Below are positions 23,011-34,974 of a DNA stretch of 64,000 nt, piece after piece (the stretch's first letter is position 1; each line of letters starts with the position of its first letter). Under the pieces are notes generated by a model, which was not told the DNA's origin, searched no databases, and was given only the letters and a program-made list of their open reading frames with translations. Origin of the DNA: Papio anubis (lineage: Eukaryota; Chordata; Mammalia; Primates; Cercopithecidae). The stretch covers positions 54,114,855 to 54,178,854 of the forward strand of contig NC_044986.1 of assembly GCF_008728515.1 (NCBI RefSeq), given 5' to 3'. Made by a program: the position numbers and the translations under genes.

Positions 23011-23644
23011 CTTAGTTTTCCCAGGATTACAGAAACCAAGCCTGTGATATCCTGGAGAGATTATTTGCTTTAGCATGAGCACTTATTTCGTGTTGGGATA
23101 GTTGCACACTATTTCAACCTAAACTGCAATTTAAGCTAACACTGATTTTCAGCGAGCTCATCGAAAAATGTCCTCATAAATGCCTACAAACAAAAATCAC
23201 ATCCATAATACACGTTTTCCAGATGAAAACACATACTGCAATGTGTATGAACCTAGGAAACCAGGATGCATTATCACTTCAATGAAGTGCAACATGCATG
23301 GCTTTCCCCCATTGTGTGTTTCTTAAATGTGACTTGAGCAAACAGCAGGTATTAATAACTTTCCAAAAGACTGTAAGTTCAGCAGTATCTGCATATTTGC
23401 TTGAACAGCAGTAAGTAAAAGGAAAAGTAATGAGTGTCTTTGGGGCTGCCTTGATCTAAGGAAAACATCTTCAAAGAGTCATGTATTGTGATATTCTTCT
23501 TCCAATGAGGGGTGAAGTAATGTAACACTTCAGAAGGAGTCACTGATAAGTTATATTCATCTTCCATGATAGGCAGTTGGACCTTGAAAAATAATAACAG
23601 AAAAGGAAGACTTTCATCAAACCTGAATTGAAGAAGGAACAAGT
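23011..23644. other. Unique sequence, nothing recognised
   Basis: An 87-codon minus-strand frame (23379-23642) is present without a recognisable family. No other signal. Confidence 0.45.
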
Positions 23645-23875
23645 AGCAAAAAGAGCAATGGGCTTTGGGGTTTGTTCAGATACAAAGTACTAGTTACTAG
23701 CTGTGTGTCTTTAAGCAAGTTACTTGACTTGTCTGTGCCTCAGTTGTCTTCACCTGTAAAAAAGTGCAGAGAACAAAACCCACTTGTTGAGGTATGAGAA
23801 TTAAATGAGAAAATAGATAAAGATCATACATCACAGTGCTTGGCATTGACTAGGCATTGGGGGAAAATGTATATA
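23645..23875 (+). repeat. MIR SINE, nearly complete
   Basis: Sense MIR: TAGCTGTGTGTCTTTAAGCA, TTGACTTGTCTGTGCCTCAG, AGAATTAAATGAGAAAATAG and CACAGTGCTTGGCATTGAC, in consensus order. Confidence 0.85.
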
Positions 23876-24010
23876 TAACTATATGATCATCTGCTGTCAC
23901 TTTTAAACAAGTCTGTCTCAGAGTCCTCCTACTCTCTGGGAGAATCTAATTGTATTTGCTTGGCTGATTAGTAGGCAAGTATTTTCCTACTCTGAAAAAC
24001 TGTTAAGGTA

Positions 24011-24459
24011 TGTCTAGTGGGTTGAATAGTGTCCCCCACAAACTCATGCTCACCTGAAACCTTAAATGTGACTTATTTGGAAGTAGGGTTCTTGCAGATG
24101 TAATTAGGAACCTGAGATAAAGTCATCCTGGACTTGAGTACTAAATTCAACAGCTGGTTTCTTTATAAGAAGAGAAGAGGACACAGCAACACAGAGGGAA
24201 GAAGGCTATGTGAAAACGGAGGCAGAGACTGAAATGATGCAGCTACAAGTCAAAGAACACCAAGGACTTCTGGAAGCTACCAGAAGCTAGGAAGGAGTAA
24301 GGAAGGGTTCTTTCCTTGAGCTTTCGGAGCAAGCTTGGCCCCATCAATACCTTGATTTCAAACTTCTAGGCTCAAGTACTGTGAGAGAATAAAATTGTGC
24401 TATTGAAAGCCACCAAGCTTGTGGTAATTTGTTATGGCAGCTCTAAGAAATTAATACCA
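24011..24459 (+). repeat. MLT1 (MaLR) solo LTR
   Basis: LTR from TGTCTAGTGGGTTGAATAGTG to TTAATACCA. Internal landmarks are GTGTCCCCCACAAACTCATG, CTTATTTGGAAGTAGGG, TTTATAAGAAGAGAAGAGGA, GAGAATAAAATTGTGC (poly(A) signal region) and GGTAATTTGTTATGGCAGC. This is the layout of MLT1 LTRs of the ERVL-MaLR class, here without internal sequence. Confidence 0.85.
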
Positions 24460-24725
24460 TATGATTATTTTCTGTCTAGTAAAGAAGAAAGTCCCAACAA
24501 TTACTTTTTTCCCCTATAAGACATGAACCACTTTTATTTCTAATTTGGTAATCTTATCTTAGCATTCTCTTTTATTCTACTGACCAAAAAAGAGTTTCTC
24601 CTATTCTCTTTGGTAGTCATTCTGTCATACTGCTGGTTCCCCCGTTAATGCATTAAATGAAAGTTGACATATGCTTAGATTCTGTATGAGAGTTGTACTT
24701 TTAACATTTTAAGAATTATACTTTG
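24460..24725. other. Unique sequence
   Basis: Nothing recognised. Confidence 0.5.
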
Positions 24726-25009
24726 GGGCCGGCATGGTGGCTCACACCTGTAATCCTAGCACTTTGGGAGTCTGAGGCGAGTGGATTGCTTGAGCTCAGG
24801 AGTTTGAGACCAACCTGGGCAACATGGCAAAACCCATCTCTACCACAAATACAAAAATTAGGTGGGCATGGACCTGTGGTCCCAGCTGCTCGGAAGGCTG
24901 AGGTGGGAGGATGGCTGGAGCCCAGGAGGTCAAAGGTGCAGCGAGCCGTGATCATGTACTGCACCCCAGCCTGGGTTACAGCACGAGATCCTGTCAAAAA
25001 AAAAAAAGA
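24726..25009 (+). mobile_element. AluJ, full length
   Basis: Starts GGGCCGGCATGGTGGCTCAC or thereabouts and ends in an A run at about 24995-25007. CTTGAGCTCAGGAGTTTGAG and CAACCTGGGCAACATGGC are J-type. Open frames on both strands (24716-25040) are Alu sequence. Confidence 0.92.
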
Positions 25010-27750
25010 AATTAACAAAGTACTTCTTGGTGATAACTGATTTCGAGGATGTTAGAGACAGTGATGAGGATGAAGAAGGCTCATTGTTTTCTCCTTGTGG
25101 CAAGCCTTCACAAGGGACAGAGAGAGAACATTACTCTTAGGCTCCTGAGCCAGCCTATGAATTGGCACATGGGCCAGACAGGGTGAGACTCCTCAAGCCA
25201 CCAAGGAAGGTGTGTGCTGCAGAGATTGAGCTATGCAATGGCCTAGAAGGTATTATATCTCCGGTTTTAGGTAAAAGAATAACTTAAGTTCTTACCAGCA
25301 GCCTTTGAAAGAGCCTCTCTTTTTTATTGTAATTTTTAAATTTTTGTTTATAATTGGCACATAATAATTGGACATGTTTATGGGAGAGAGAACTTCCTAC
25401 AATGCCTAATCAACATTTCAGCCAAGTGCTTATGCCTGGGTCCAGAACAATCCAAAGAGGCTTCAGGGAGGCTGATTCCCTGATGGGTTTTGTGTGGGAT
25501 AATTCAATGTAAACAGTTTCCACATGCACAGATGCAATGCACTTTTATGGGAATATTGATAGTCATAAATTTTATTACAGTTGAAGCTGCATTTTTTTCC
25601 TCTCACAGAATATAGAATTTCAAAACCCATGATTTCATCTTTCTGATCAATGGGGAAATGATTCAATACTCAAAAACTCTAATAAAGGAATAAATCTGCC
25701 ACCATAGGAGGAAAGCTCATATAATTTTGTGAGAAGCTTTATATTAGTTTTCTCCTAAAAGGAGACAGAAACAAATGAATAGATACAGAAAATAATAAAC
25801 CATTTACTTTAACCTGTGTTCTTTTGGCCTCGAAAGCCACATCTTGCCAGGTTATGATTGGTTTGGAAAGAGGTGGAGATGCAAGATAATAACCCAGGAA
25901 GGAAAGAGGATTATGTCATTAGGGCACAAATCACTCATTCTCACTGCAGGTCAGCGGTGAGTCTCCTGTGCCATTCCATTGCCACGCGGTTTCCCTGACC
26001 CTCTTGAAAGCAATCTGTGCTGATTACCTAAGAAATGGGGATGTCCATCTTCCTCGGTTTCGTTTATAAACTAAATGGATGGTTTTTCGGTTGTTGATCA
26101 CCCTGTGAAAAGCATTTTGTCCCTTTCACAGCAATTAAGACTGGTAATTGCCCCAGGGCTATTTTTCCCCTCTTCATTTCTCACTGAGAGAGGCCAACAG
26201 CATAACCTCTCTGCCTGTGCCCTCCACTGAGTCTCTAAGGGCTCAAAGCAGAGAAAGCAACACTCCAGGGACACGCTCCATTTTGACAGCAATTTTCTCA
26301 CTTATGCTCCCTTTGCTGCAGGCTAAATTACCCTCAAATCAACAGCCCCTAAATGACAGTCTTTACAGAAATCCTCCTTAGAAGTCTGGGATAGGGTGTG
26401 AGCAGCAGGGATTGGAGGTGTGGGGCACTGAACTGAGCATCAGACAACAAAAGGCCAAATTCTGTTTTCAGCTGTGCTCCAGGTCTGCTGGTAATCTAAA
26501 TAGGTCACCCGCCCCTCTGCATTTTTATGTTCTTATCTGATCTAGTTCAACATTATTTGTGCTCATGCCCTGGGACAGAGATGATTAGTACGGTTTTGCC
26601 AGAAACACATGCATATTGTACTTTAATAATACAAATGACAGTTTAAAAATTTATGGTAAATCTAAAACATGGAATCTAATGTAGTCATTAAAATGTGTAT
26701 GAGGAATTTTTATTGGCAGAGAAATGCTCACGACGTAAGTGAAAAAGCTGGGCCAGAACTTGTTTCACATTATGCTCAACGCACATTGAGAAGGAAATAG
26801 ATCAAAGTGTTCATAAGTGGTTGCAACTGGTTGATTTTGCCTCTTCATACCTCCGTGCTCAAACTGGAGAGCTCAAACTAGGTTCCTCAAAGAAATACTT
26901 TCTTTGACTGTTACAACTTGATCACTTATGGAAGTACTAAAGAGAGAGAAGGTAATAGACACTCTATCCTCAAAGAATCAAAAGAAAGCCTTTGACCACC
27001 ATGATGGGTATTTGAGAAACAATCAGGTCCCCAGCTGTATTTACAGATCACCTCGGGCTTTACATCCAACTCAGTGACTTAGAATTCTACTTCAAAAGGC
27101 ATTTTTCTTTCTATATAATTCCAGCTTTTAAATGCTTCATAAATGATGGTGAACTTGTTATCTCTCAATACCTCAACCCTGCCTTTATCCCCAGGCTGGA
27201 TTTTCAGGTCCTTAATTGGATATCAGTTGATGGCTAAAATGATGTACAGTTAACTAACTGTAATATGCAAACAACATTCTTTGACTATATCCCAAAGTGT
27301 GATCCACCAGTCTTTTGATAGATATATGGCCTCAAACACTGAGGTGAAGATTCCAGGGTAAACTCACCAGATCATTTTATTTGGGAAACAACAAAATCAA
27401 ATAGATTCCTTCACTGTGAACCTTCTGAAGGTTGTTAATATGCTAATATGCAATGTTAATAAGAAGAGTGAATATTGTACCCAGCATTTCCCCAAAATAT
27501 TTAAACACAGAAGCTTTTTATATTGTCTTGAGGCTCAAAAGTTCTGAGGAAAACAGTTTTGGAAGTGCTATGCTACAGGTTTGAATACATGTGTGATGTT
27601 TCAACTGGGCTACCCCCAACATGCATTCAGAGTGAATCAAGCAGCCTGGCCAGACACACTCTGCTGACTGGTTAGTTGCGGATAGGAAAATATTAGGCAG
27701 CAGACCAAGGAGAAAAGAAACCTCTGCCTCTCCCATTGTTTTGTGTGTTC
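25010..27750. other. Long mostly unique stretch
   Basis: No exon, RNA gene or clear repeat is recognised, apart from a weak old L1 3'-end resemblance at about 25325-25400 (TTTGTTTATAATTGGCACAT). Frames of 67-77 codons around 26098-26381 overlap on both strands and have no family features. A conservation comparison would be the way to find regulatory elements here. Confidence 0.4.
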
Positions 27751-28114
27751 ACAAGGAGGCTTTTTTGTTTTTTGTTTCTATTATACTTTAAGTTCTGCGG
27801 TACATGTGCAGAACGTGCAGTTTTGTTACAGAGGTATACACATGCCATGGTGGTTTGCTGCACCCATCATCCCATCACCTACATTAGGTACTTCTCCTAA
27901 TGCTATCCCTCCCCTAGCCCCCCAGCCCCTGACAGGCCCTGGTGTGTGATGTTCCTCTCCCTGTGCCCATGTGTTCTCATTGTTCAACTCCCACTTATGA
28001 CTGAGAACATGCGGTGTTTGGTTTTCTGTTCTTGTGTTGGTTTGCTGAGAATAATGGTTTCCAGCTTCATCCATGTCCCAGCAAAGGACATGAACTCACA
28101 ACAAGGAGGCTTTT
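27751..28114 (-). mobile_element. L1PA 3' fragment with perfect target duplication
   Basis: A 5'-truncated L1 of about 335 bp, inserted in minus orientation. It has a T-rich tail at 27765-27780, then TATACTTTAAGTTCTGCGGT. It runs to the end of ORF2 at TTCCAGCTTCATCCATGTCC and breaks at about 28100. The 14-bp target duplication ACAAGGAGGCTTTT is identical at 27751-27764 and 28101-28114. Confidence 0.95.
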
Positions 28115-28419
28115 AATGGGGGAACTCAGGGAACTTGATCATTCCTGGAAGGACCCTAGAGGCCCCATCTTGCATGACATTGTTAGTATCACAGTCTCTC
28201 TCCTCCGTCACCTGCAAAGATCGTAACAAACTGCTTTGGGCTGAAAATTACTGGCCCACTAAGAATCCCAGACTCATGTATTTTTTGCTGGATTAGTGGT
28301 ATAGTTGGCTGAGTAAGGAGAACTCATGTCACACCTAAAAGCAGCAGCTGCTCGGCTCCCACTGATGGCTGCCATGTGGGAATGTAGGTCCAGTATTGCC
28401 AGAGAGTTTGCATTTTTCA
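28115..28419. other. Unique sequence
   Basis: Nothing recognised. Two short plus-strand frames (28014-28226, 28326-28508) lack support. Confidence 0.5.
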
Positions 28420-28560
28420 AGAGAAACCAGATATATTGGTTTTTAATACTTTCAGTGAATAGAACTTATATACCATGCAATTCAGTCACTCAAGGTATAT
28501 TCACATAATTGTGCAGCTATCGCCACAACCTTATTTTATTGAAATTTTCAAGTTTTAAAT
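28420..28560 (-). repeat. Old L1M 3'UTR fragment
   Basis: AAGGTATATTCACATAATTG then TGCAGCTATCGCCACAACC resembles the 3'UTR of old L1M elements (a TTGTGCAACCATCACCAC-type motif). The preceding sequence is TTTTTAATACTTTCAGTG. Assigned by eye. Confidence 0.5.
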
Positions 28561-30224
28561 GTCAGTTCAAATGCATTTAAAATAAAGTACAAGACAAAAA
28601 ATACATCTACTATCGATATTCAGCATGTGGGCTATTAATTAATGGCCTCTGGTATAAACAAAAAGGAAAGAATTACCATATACTTCTGACTCTTAATGAA
28701 ACTATAACCAGTAGAATTGAGTTGGGACACAAGAAATAAACAGTGTTAACTAATATTCTTTTTGGAAACTTATTTATCGCATAATTTTCGATGTTTATAT
28801 GCATGTAGCAAGGAAACACATGGAAAGTCTTTAATTTCATGGGTTATCTATGTGGATTTTAAAGTGCTAAAATGCAACAAAAAGTCATTTTTTGAGGATG
28901 GGAACCAAGACTGATCATTTAAACATTACCAATGCCCAATACAGCATCTGACACAGAGAAGGCATTTGTTAGATGTAGTATAACTCTACTCAGTAATTTG
29001 TGTGTAAGAAGTGGGATCGTTTTCCTTTTACTAATGACCACCTGTTTTCTTTCAACGGGAATGTAAGAGAAGATATTCTGGGACTAAATGAGAAGTTACA
29101 CCAGAAAACTCATAGACTCCATGATGCAGTTCCCTGTGAACATTTCTAAAATAATACTTTCTGTGGTTAACCTAAAATATAGGAAAACTTTCTTCTTTTA
29201 TCAATTCTTCATTAAACAGTATCCCAACACTCTAAGTGCTGCTGAATCATCACATCAACAAGTACTCACTATATAAAGACAGAATGCAGGGGAATGAAAA
29301 GCCCTGGAAGCCATAAAGTCACACATTTAAAGATAATTACCGAATAAATCTGCTCTCGCTGAACAGGCCAGCAAATCAGCCCATCGTGGTCCAGGGTAAT
29401 TTGACTTTTTTTTCCCCCACTAGCATAGTAGAGCTGTAAGAGCATGGCCAGATCAGAGATCAGACCCAGTTCAATGCAACCACAGAAGCAGGGTTGATAT
29501 CCACTCTAGGTTATGGTGACCATCAGCCCCTTAAGCAGTAGGACCCTTGACTTGGCCTCAAATGGACATACACTTCCAAGCCATACACAAGGCAAGTTAT
29601 GCCTCCTAAAAGGATTTAATCAAATCATTTTGATTCACTTCAGACTGGAAAAACAAAATCCAAATTTATCAATCCTGGTGTGATGGCATTTCTAAGGCAA
29701 AGTTAGAACCAAAACAACATGGCAGGGTTAGGGGATTTGGGAGTTGCAATGGACTAAATATTTGTGTGTTTGGATGACCAAGATTAGAAAAGCCTGATAA
29801 GGAAGGAAAGAGAACAGAGATGAAGCTAGTATTTTCATCTTAGGAATTTAGCCACTAGATCCAGCAATAAGATATTATCCAAAGCACTTTAAGAACTGAA
29901 TACGTCTCGGTTCTGTAAGCTATGAATTTTTAACATTAAGGCCAAGCTAATATCCTTGGCAAAATATGACATTGATCTCTCATACTGATATCTGGACTCA
30001 GATCACTGTCCAAAAGGCAGCAAGTAATCGATTTCCAAAAATGAAAATATCAAGGACAGGTACCACTTCTATTAGAAAAGCAAGTTTTAAAATATCCAGT
30101 CTCATTTGCCAAGTAAATATTTGTGTCACAAAAAAAAATTCTTAGTTGCATCAGAGGATTTATATGCAAAAAAAATCTAATTACTTATATATCTGGAAGA
30201 TATTCATATTCTATATTCTAGAAA
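28561..30224. other. Mostly unique stretch with a small L2-like end
   Basis: No gene recognised. A short L2 3'-end resemblance lies at about 28930-28980 (CCAATACAGCATCTGACACAG followed by AGGCATTTGTTAGATG). Otherwise nothing is identified. Confidence 0.45.
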
Positions 30225-30500
30225 TATAAACATTGTACAAGAGATTAGTCAATGGATACAAAATTACAGTTAGACAGGAGGAATACATTCCAGTATTCTA
30301 TTGCACAGTAGGGTAACTAACAATATTGTGTAAATTTTTAAATAACTAGAAGAGGATTTTGAATGTTCTCACCACAAAGAAATGAGAAATGTTTGAAGTA
30401 ATGGATAAGCTATTATTCTGATTAATCATACAATGTATACATGTACCAAAATATCACACAGTACTCATAAATATGTATAATTATCCATTAAAATAAAACA
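30225..30500 (+). repeat. Old L1 (L1MA-like) 3' end
   Basis: ATTACAGTTAGACAGGAGGA, CACAGTAGGGTAACTAACAA, AACACAAAG-like blocks, and then GTATACATGTACCAAAATAT with ACTCATAAATATGTATAATT follow the order of L1MA-type 3'UTRs. It is diverged and truncated. Confidence 0.65.
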
Positions 30501-30571
30501 CAAAGTATTATATAGTATACAAATATAGTTATAAATATGTATATGTCTAAATATATTAAATATGTATATAA

Positions 30572-30641
30572 GAATATATATTCTATAATATAAACATATT
30601 TTTAACATAAACAATATGTTTATATTATAGAATATATATTC
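30572..30641. repeat. Perfect 29-bp inverted repeat (AT-rich hairpin)
   Basis: The arms 30572-30600 and 30613-30641 are exact reverse complements, 29 bp each, with a 12-nt loop (TTTAACATAAAC). Nearly all bases are A or T. No transposon family was recognised. It could extrude as a cruciform and lies in a strongly AT-rich zone. Confidence 0.9.
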
Positions 30642-31739
30642 CATAAACACATTTCTACTGTTAGACATTTTTCTATAATCTAACTCACTGCTTTTTTTCC
30701 AGATTATTTGCTCGTGCACATTCCATTGCTATGGACACTTGAAATTAAGGAAAGCAAAACTTTCCACTCATTTGTGTTGCTTAACTTTTCCTTTGCCTTT
30801 GAAAGCTTTATATATCTAACATAGGGAGCTCAGACAGTTTTTCAACCAATAAACCATCAGCTATCAGCAAACATGAACATCTAAGCCAGTCTTCCTCCAC
30901 ACTAATTTTTACTATCTTGCCCTCTCTCTTCGTGACTTCAAAGTCTGACCAACGGGAAGAGTATGACAATTGGCCAACACTTCTGGTCGTCAGCATGCAT
31001 TCTCCATGCTCCATCATCAAAGATACTAAGAACTCAGAAAAATCAAAGGGAAATTCCTAACCTGAGATGGACAGGAACTCTTCTCTCTCCATTATTTGGT
31101 ATTTTGTGAGAAATCTCTTTCTTCCCATTTCACATTGGACCATCACCACCCTCTTGAAACGTGAGAGATAGAGAATTATTAGAAGTTTAATTTCCTTTTA
31201 TCCCTTAAGCCTTTTTCTTCTCCATGACACTAACATTGACAGTTTAAAGAAAATAGGTTTTGTGCAAAATTTTTTTCTAGGGCAAAATTATCCACAGTTC
31301 TTAACTGAAAAGTGAATTTATAACAATGTCTGATCATAAAACTTTGCCAAGGTTAAAACTGGCAGTGAGAAATACTTTCAGTGAGAAATACCTCAGACAG
31401 CTCAATTGCTTCAGCCCTACAATGTCTGGGTGTTCATTTATATTCAGGATCATTTCACTTGTCCATGACATAGATATTTTGATCCTTAAGACCTGAAAGG
31501 GAGAAAAAGGAGGCCTGGGCTCTTGCATATGCCCAACAAATTTTATCTGACTTTAGTCATGAAAATGTCAGTGGTTCTTCCAGAGCTGCCGTTTTACTCT
31601 TTGAACTGGTGTGCTGAATTGGTATTACATTTCTGACAGATCCAATTATTTCATTTTTCCCCTTTATTTTCTTGCAAACTGACCATAAATAGACACAAAT
31701 AGGAGAGCATTAATACTCAAATTCACATAGCTGAAATCT
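30642..31739. other. Unique sequence, nothing recognised
   Basis: Frames of 64-84 codons on the minus strand lack family features. A micro-tandem CAGTGAGAAATAC occurs twice at 31363-31375 and 31379-31391. Confidence 0.45.
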
Positions 31740-31896
31740 TCCTTTTTAATTGTATATATTTTAGGTGGTCAACATGATGTTTTGGTGTACATATCCATAG
31801 TGAAATGATTTCCACAGGCAAATCGAGCAAACTAACATATCCATCAACTCACATAGTTGCTTGTGTATGTGTGCTACTAAGTTACATAAAATCAGA
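31740..31896 (-). repeat. Old L1 3'UTR fragment
   Basis: GTGTACATATCCATAGTGAA ATGATTTCCACAGGC and then CATATCCATCAACTCACATA resemble the reverse complement of old L1 3'UTR sequence. It is interrupted at its right side by the AluY. Confidence 0.6.
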
Positions 31897-32070
31897 TTTT
31901 TTTTTTTCTTTTTTTTTGAGACGGAGTCTCGCTCTGTTGCCCAGGCTGGAGTGCAGTGGCCGGATCTCAGCTCACTGCAAGCTCCGCCTCCCGGGTTTAC
32001 GCCATTCTCCTGCCTCAGCCTCCCGAGTAGCTGGGACTAGAGGCGCCTGCCACCTCGCCTGGCTAGTTTA
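31897..32070 (-). mobile_element. AluY (Old World monkey YR-like), 5'-truncated
   Basis: A right-arm-only Alu: interrupted T tail 31897-31917, then GAGACGGAGTCTCGCTCTGT, ending at about 32070 inside the middle of the element. It carries GTGGCCGGATCTCAGCTCAC (31957-31976) and CACCTCGCCTGGCTAGTTT (32051-32069). As I recall, human AluY reads GCGCGATCTCGG and CCACGCCCGGCTAATTT there, while the cercopithecid AluYR lineage shares the forms seen here. A weak 17-bp target duplication (13 of 17 positions) may flank it. Confidence 0.85.
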
Positions 32071-32317
32071 TAGTTGGAAAAAATTAGAGAAATTCAAATC
32101 TAGATATCTATTTATTCATGCAAAAGGAAAACAAACAAGACAATACTCAATCTAGGTGCAGAATGGGAAATGATTTGCTGACAACCACACAGCATTTTAG
32201 TGGTAAAGAAAGAACAGGAAGCCAGGCCTGCCAATTCCTCCTGGTACCATTTCTACCGCAATGTTGCTTCCCACCAACCTGACCAAAAGTGGACATTAAT
32301 AACAAAAACAAAAAAGG
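32071..32317. other. Unique sequence
   Basis: Nothing recognised. Confidence 0.5.
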
Positions 32318-32510
32318 CAAATATTGATTAAGTACTTACTACATCTCAGGCAGTTTATCACTTACTCTATATGCATTTTCTCACTTAATCTTGACAATAA
32401 AAGTATGGTACAGGTAAAATTATCTTTCCCATTTTAAAGATTAGAATACCAACACTTAAGGAGATTTTTTCTAAGATCACATGTCTAGAAATAGTTAAGT
32501 TCACTTTTTA
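32318..32510 (-). repeat. MIR SINE
   Basis: Reverse-complement MIR: TTAAGTACTTACTACATCTC, TCTCACTTAATCTTGACAAT and TTTCCCATTTTAAAGATTAG, in order, then CTAAGATCACATGTCTAG. Confidence 0.8.
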
Positions 32511-34974
32511 TAGGGTGTTCATGCCTCTGGCTAATGTGTCATTAATGTCACACTTTTTCTGATGCAAATATTCATTCTCTATTTATGTTTAATCCACAAT
32601 ATTCAACATAATTACCAATGGAATTTATCATAATTCACTTTAAAGAAGTGTGCTATTTTACCAGCAAGTAACATAGCCTCACTGCACTTGATTCCCTTGG
32701 GAATATTGCCAAATGTAGGCAGCAGAGAATGTAAGTTCAAATAAATCACCTCTGTGTAGATCTACCTTTTCCATGAACCCATTTCTTCACATTTCCCGGC
32801 AAAGGAATCACTGCAGCTTCACACAAGGTCTTTGTAACTCTAGTGGATGGCTATGACCTGTTTCATGAAGCCATGATTCTCTTTTTCTTTACATGTCATA
32901 CAAATGAAAACAGCCAACATCTACTAGTGTCTGATTCATTTTCTTGGGAATTGTACTCACATTTATTTTATGACTCAGGCAAAACAGGCCATAAGAGGGC
33001 CATGCAAGGGGGATGTGGTAACTCCTGTAATGGGGAGAGGGGACAAGGAGGATGTGTTCCTAAATCAGGCAATCCACAAGGATTCACTCCTCTAAATGTT
33101 AGGAAACATGGGCTACTGGTCTAGACATAAAAGGAAAAAAAATAGTATCTGGGCCTAGATTTGGTGCGGACTCCCTTAATAAAGACTGTTCATCATGTAC
33201 TCCCTGGCACTTTCATGAATAATTCCATTATCAACTTCATATATACCAAACCATGAGCCTATTGTTGCATCTGTAAGTTGGACTTTGGCAATAAAAGAAA
33301 GTAATAATGTCTTAGATGATTTCTAGAATAATGTTCTAGAATTCGTCATAAAACATTTATGTGTTTGCATTACAAAGATATTCTGTGATAGTTTTAACAA
33401 TGATTATTAAAAATGTTTGAAGAAAAATAGATGGGTCTGGGGAAATTTAGAGAAAAAAACCATAGACTCTTAGCATATGATGGGAACTAAAAGTTTACCT
33501 AGTACCCAAATCATTTCTGTATGATCAGCATTTGACTAATTCCAACTGCTACAAGACTCCCAAATCATTAATTGTCAGACAGTTGTAATATTTAGCAAGG
33601 TCTTATCTTACTATTTGAGAAATTCCCTTTATGTGGCATGAAATAATCAGTAGCAAATAATTTTTCTTTCTCATGGAGAAGCAGCCAATGATTGCTATCT
33701 AGTCTTAAATAAGACATCAAAAATTCAAATGGCCCTACAAGAGGATAGACCACATAGCTTCAAAAACTGAGAGAAACACGTAATGTCAGCAAATCCCCTA
33801 CATAAAGCTCCTTTTCTTAGAGATTATGTGTGTAGTGCTTTTATATTGTAAAATATAATATAAAATAATACAGAGAAACATATAGGAGTTTTCTCTGTAA
33901 AAGAGCAGAGAGAAACATATAGCACTTTCCCAAATGGGAATTGTGTTTGATGTCATTAGGGGCACAAAATTTCCACCCTGAATGAAGCAATGTAAGGACA
34001 TTCCGTGCCCACCTACCTCCACCCTGAATGAATGACGATCAGTAAAAACACAAGTTAACAGAAAATGTGTTTCACATGGGTCACTCAAAGACCTAGACTG
34101 ATGGAGGAATCACCATCTTTTAGCTGCGTCAACCAGAGAATATAATCTGATCAACAAGCAGGAGAAGATGGGAATGGAAGAAATCAGATGAGGAATCAAA
34201 TACTCCAGCCCAGAAGTGACACACATTCCTTCCTGTACTGTTCCATTGGTCAGAACCACTCACATGGACTACTCAGCTTCAAAGGGGAAAAATACACTCT
34301 TCCAAGTTCTGGGAAAAATAGACATGGATGTTGGTGATCTCTGGTAATGACTCCTTAACATCTCCCTGAGAGCTTTCCTTTTCCAAGTTAAGCATTGCTA
34401 ATTTCTTCAACTAATTTTCATATGACATAGTTTTCACAGCCCTCATCTTCCTAATTGCCTTCCTATTGGTCATCTCTACTTTGAGTTCTTGACCTGCACC
34501 TTTAAATTATCTGAAACTGTATGTGAATGTTATGATCATGTTGATATTCTGAGGAGAAAGGATGCAGCATTCAAAGTGGTCAAAGTGAATAAAGGAGCCT
34601 TAAAAGGGTCAGTCAACCTGAGAAAGTTTAGAAACCACCACTTTAATTCTTCATTATTACCTTCAAAGGTCATGCTTAGTGATACAATTTTAGCATTGTC
34701 TGACCACTAGTGAATACAGTTGTTCTGTTCTATGTTTTGATATGAACAAAAATATAACATTTCTATGAAAATAGTCTAAGATTGCATTATTGTGACAAAA
34801 TATTGGACTACAGTGAGTTTGTGGGCAACTAAAACACCCAAGGGTATGCCACTTGAAATGCTGTCAAGCTAAGCATCACCAATCTTGAACTTATGCAAAT
34901 TTTGAGGGGTTGTTTTATTTATTTCTCTTAGCTCTCTTCTCATTTTTACCTATTGTAGGCTCAAAGTTCACTTC
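32511..34974. other. Long mostly unique stretch
   Basis: No gene or confident repeat recognised. A 15-bp direct repeat TCCACCCTGAATGAA occurs at 33972-33986 and 34018-34032. At 34205-34265 there is a faint resemblance to an old mammalian repeat containing GAAGTGACACAC. Frames of 73-96 codons are unsupported. Confidence 0.4.

Noticed and set aside
33972..34032. 15-bp direct repeat TCCACCCTGAATGAA
   Set aside because: Exact, but isolated and with no shared flanks; could be chance or a small duplication without further meaning.
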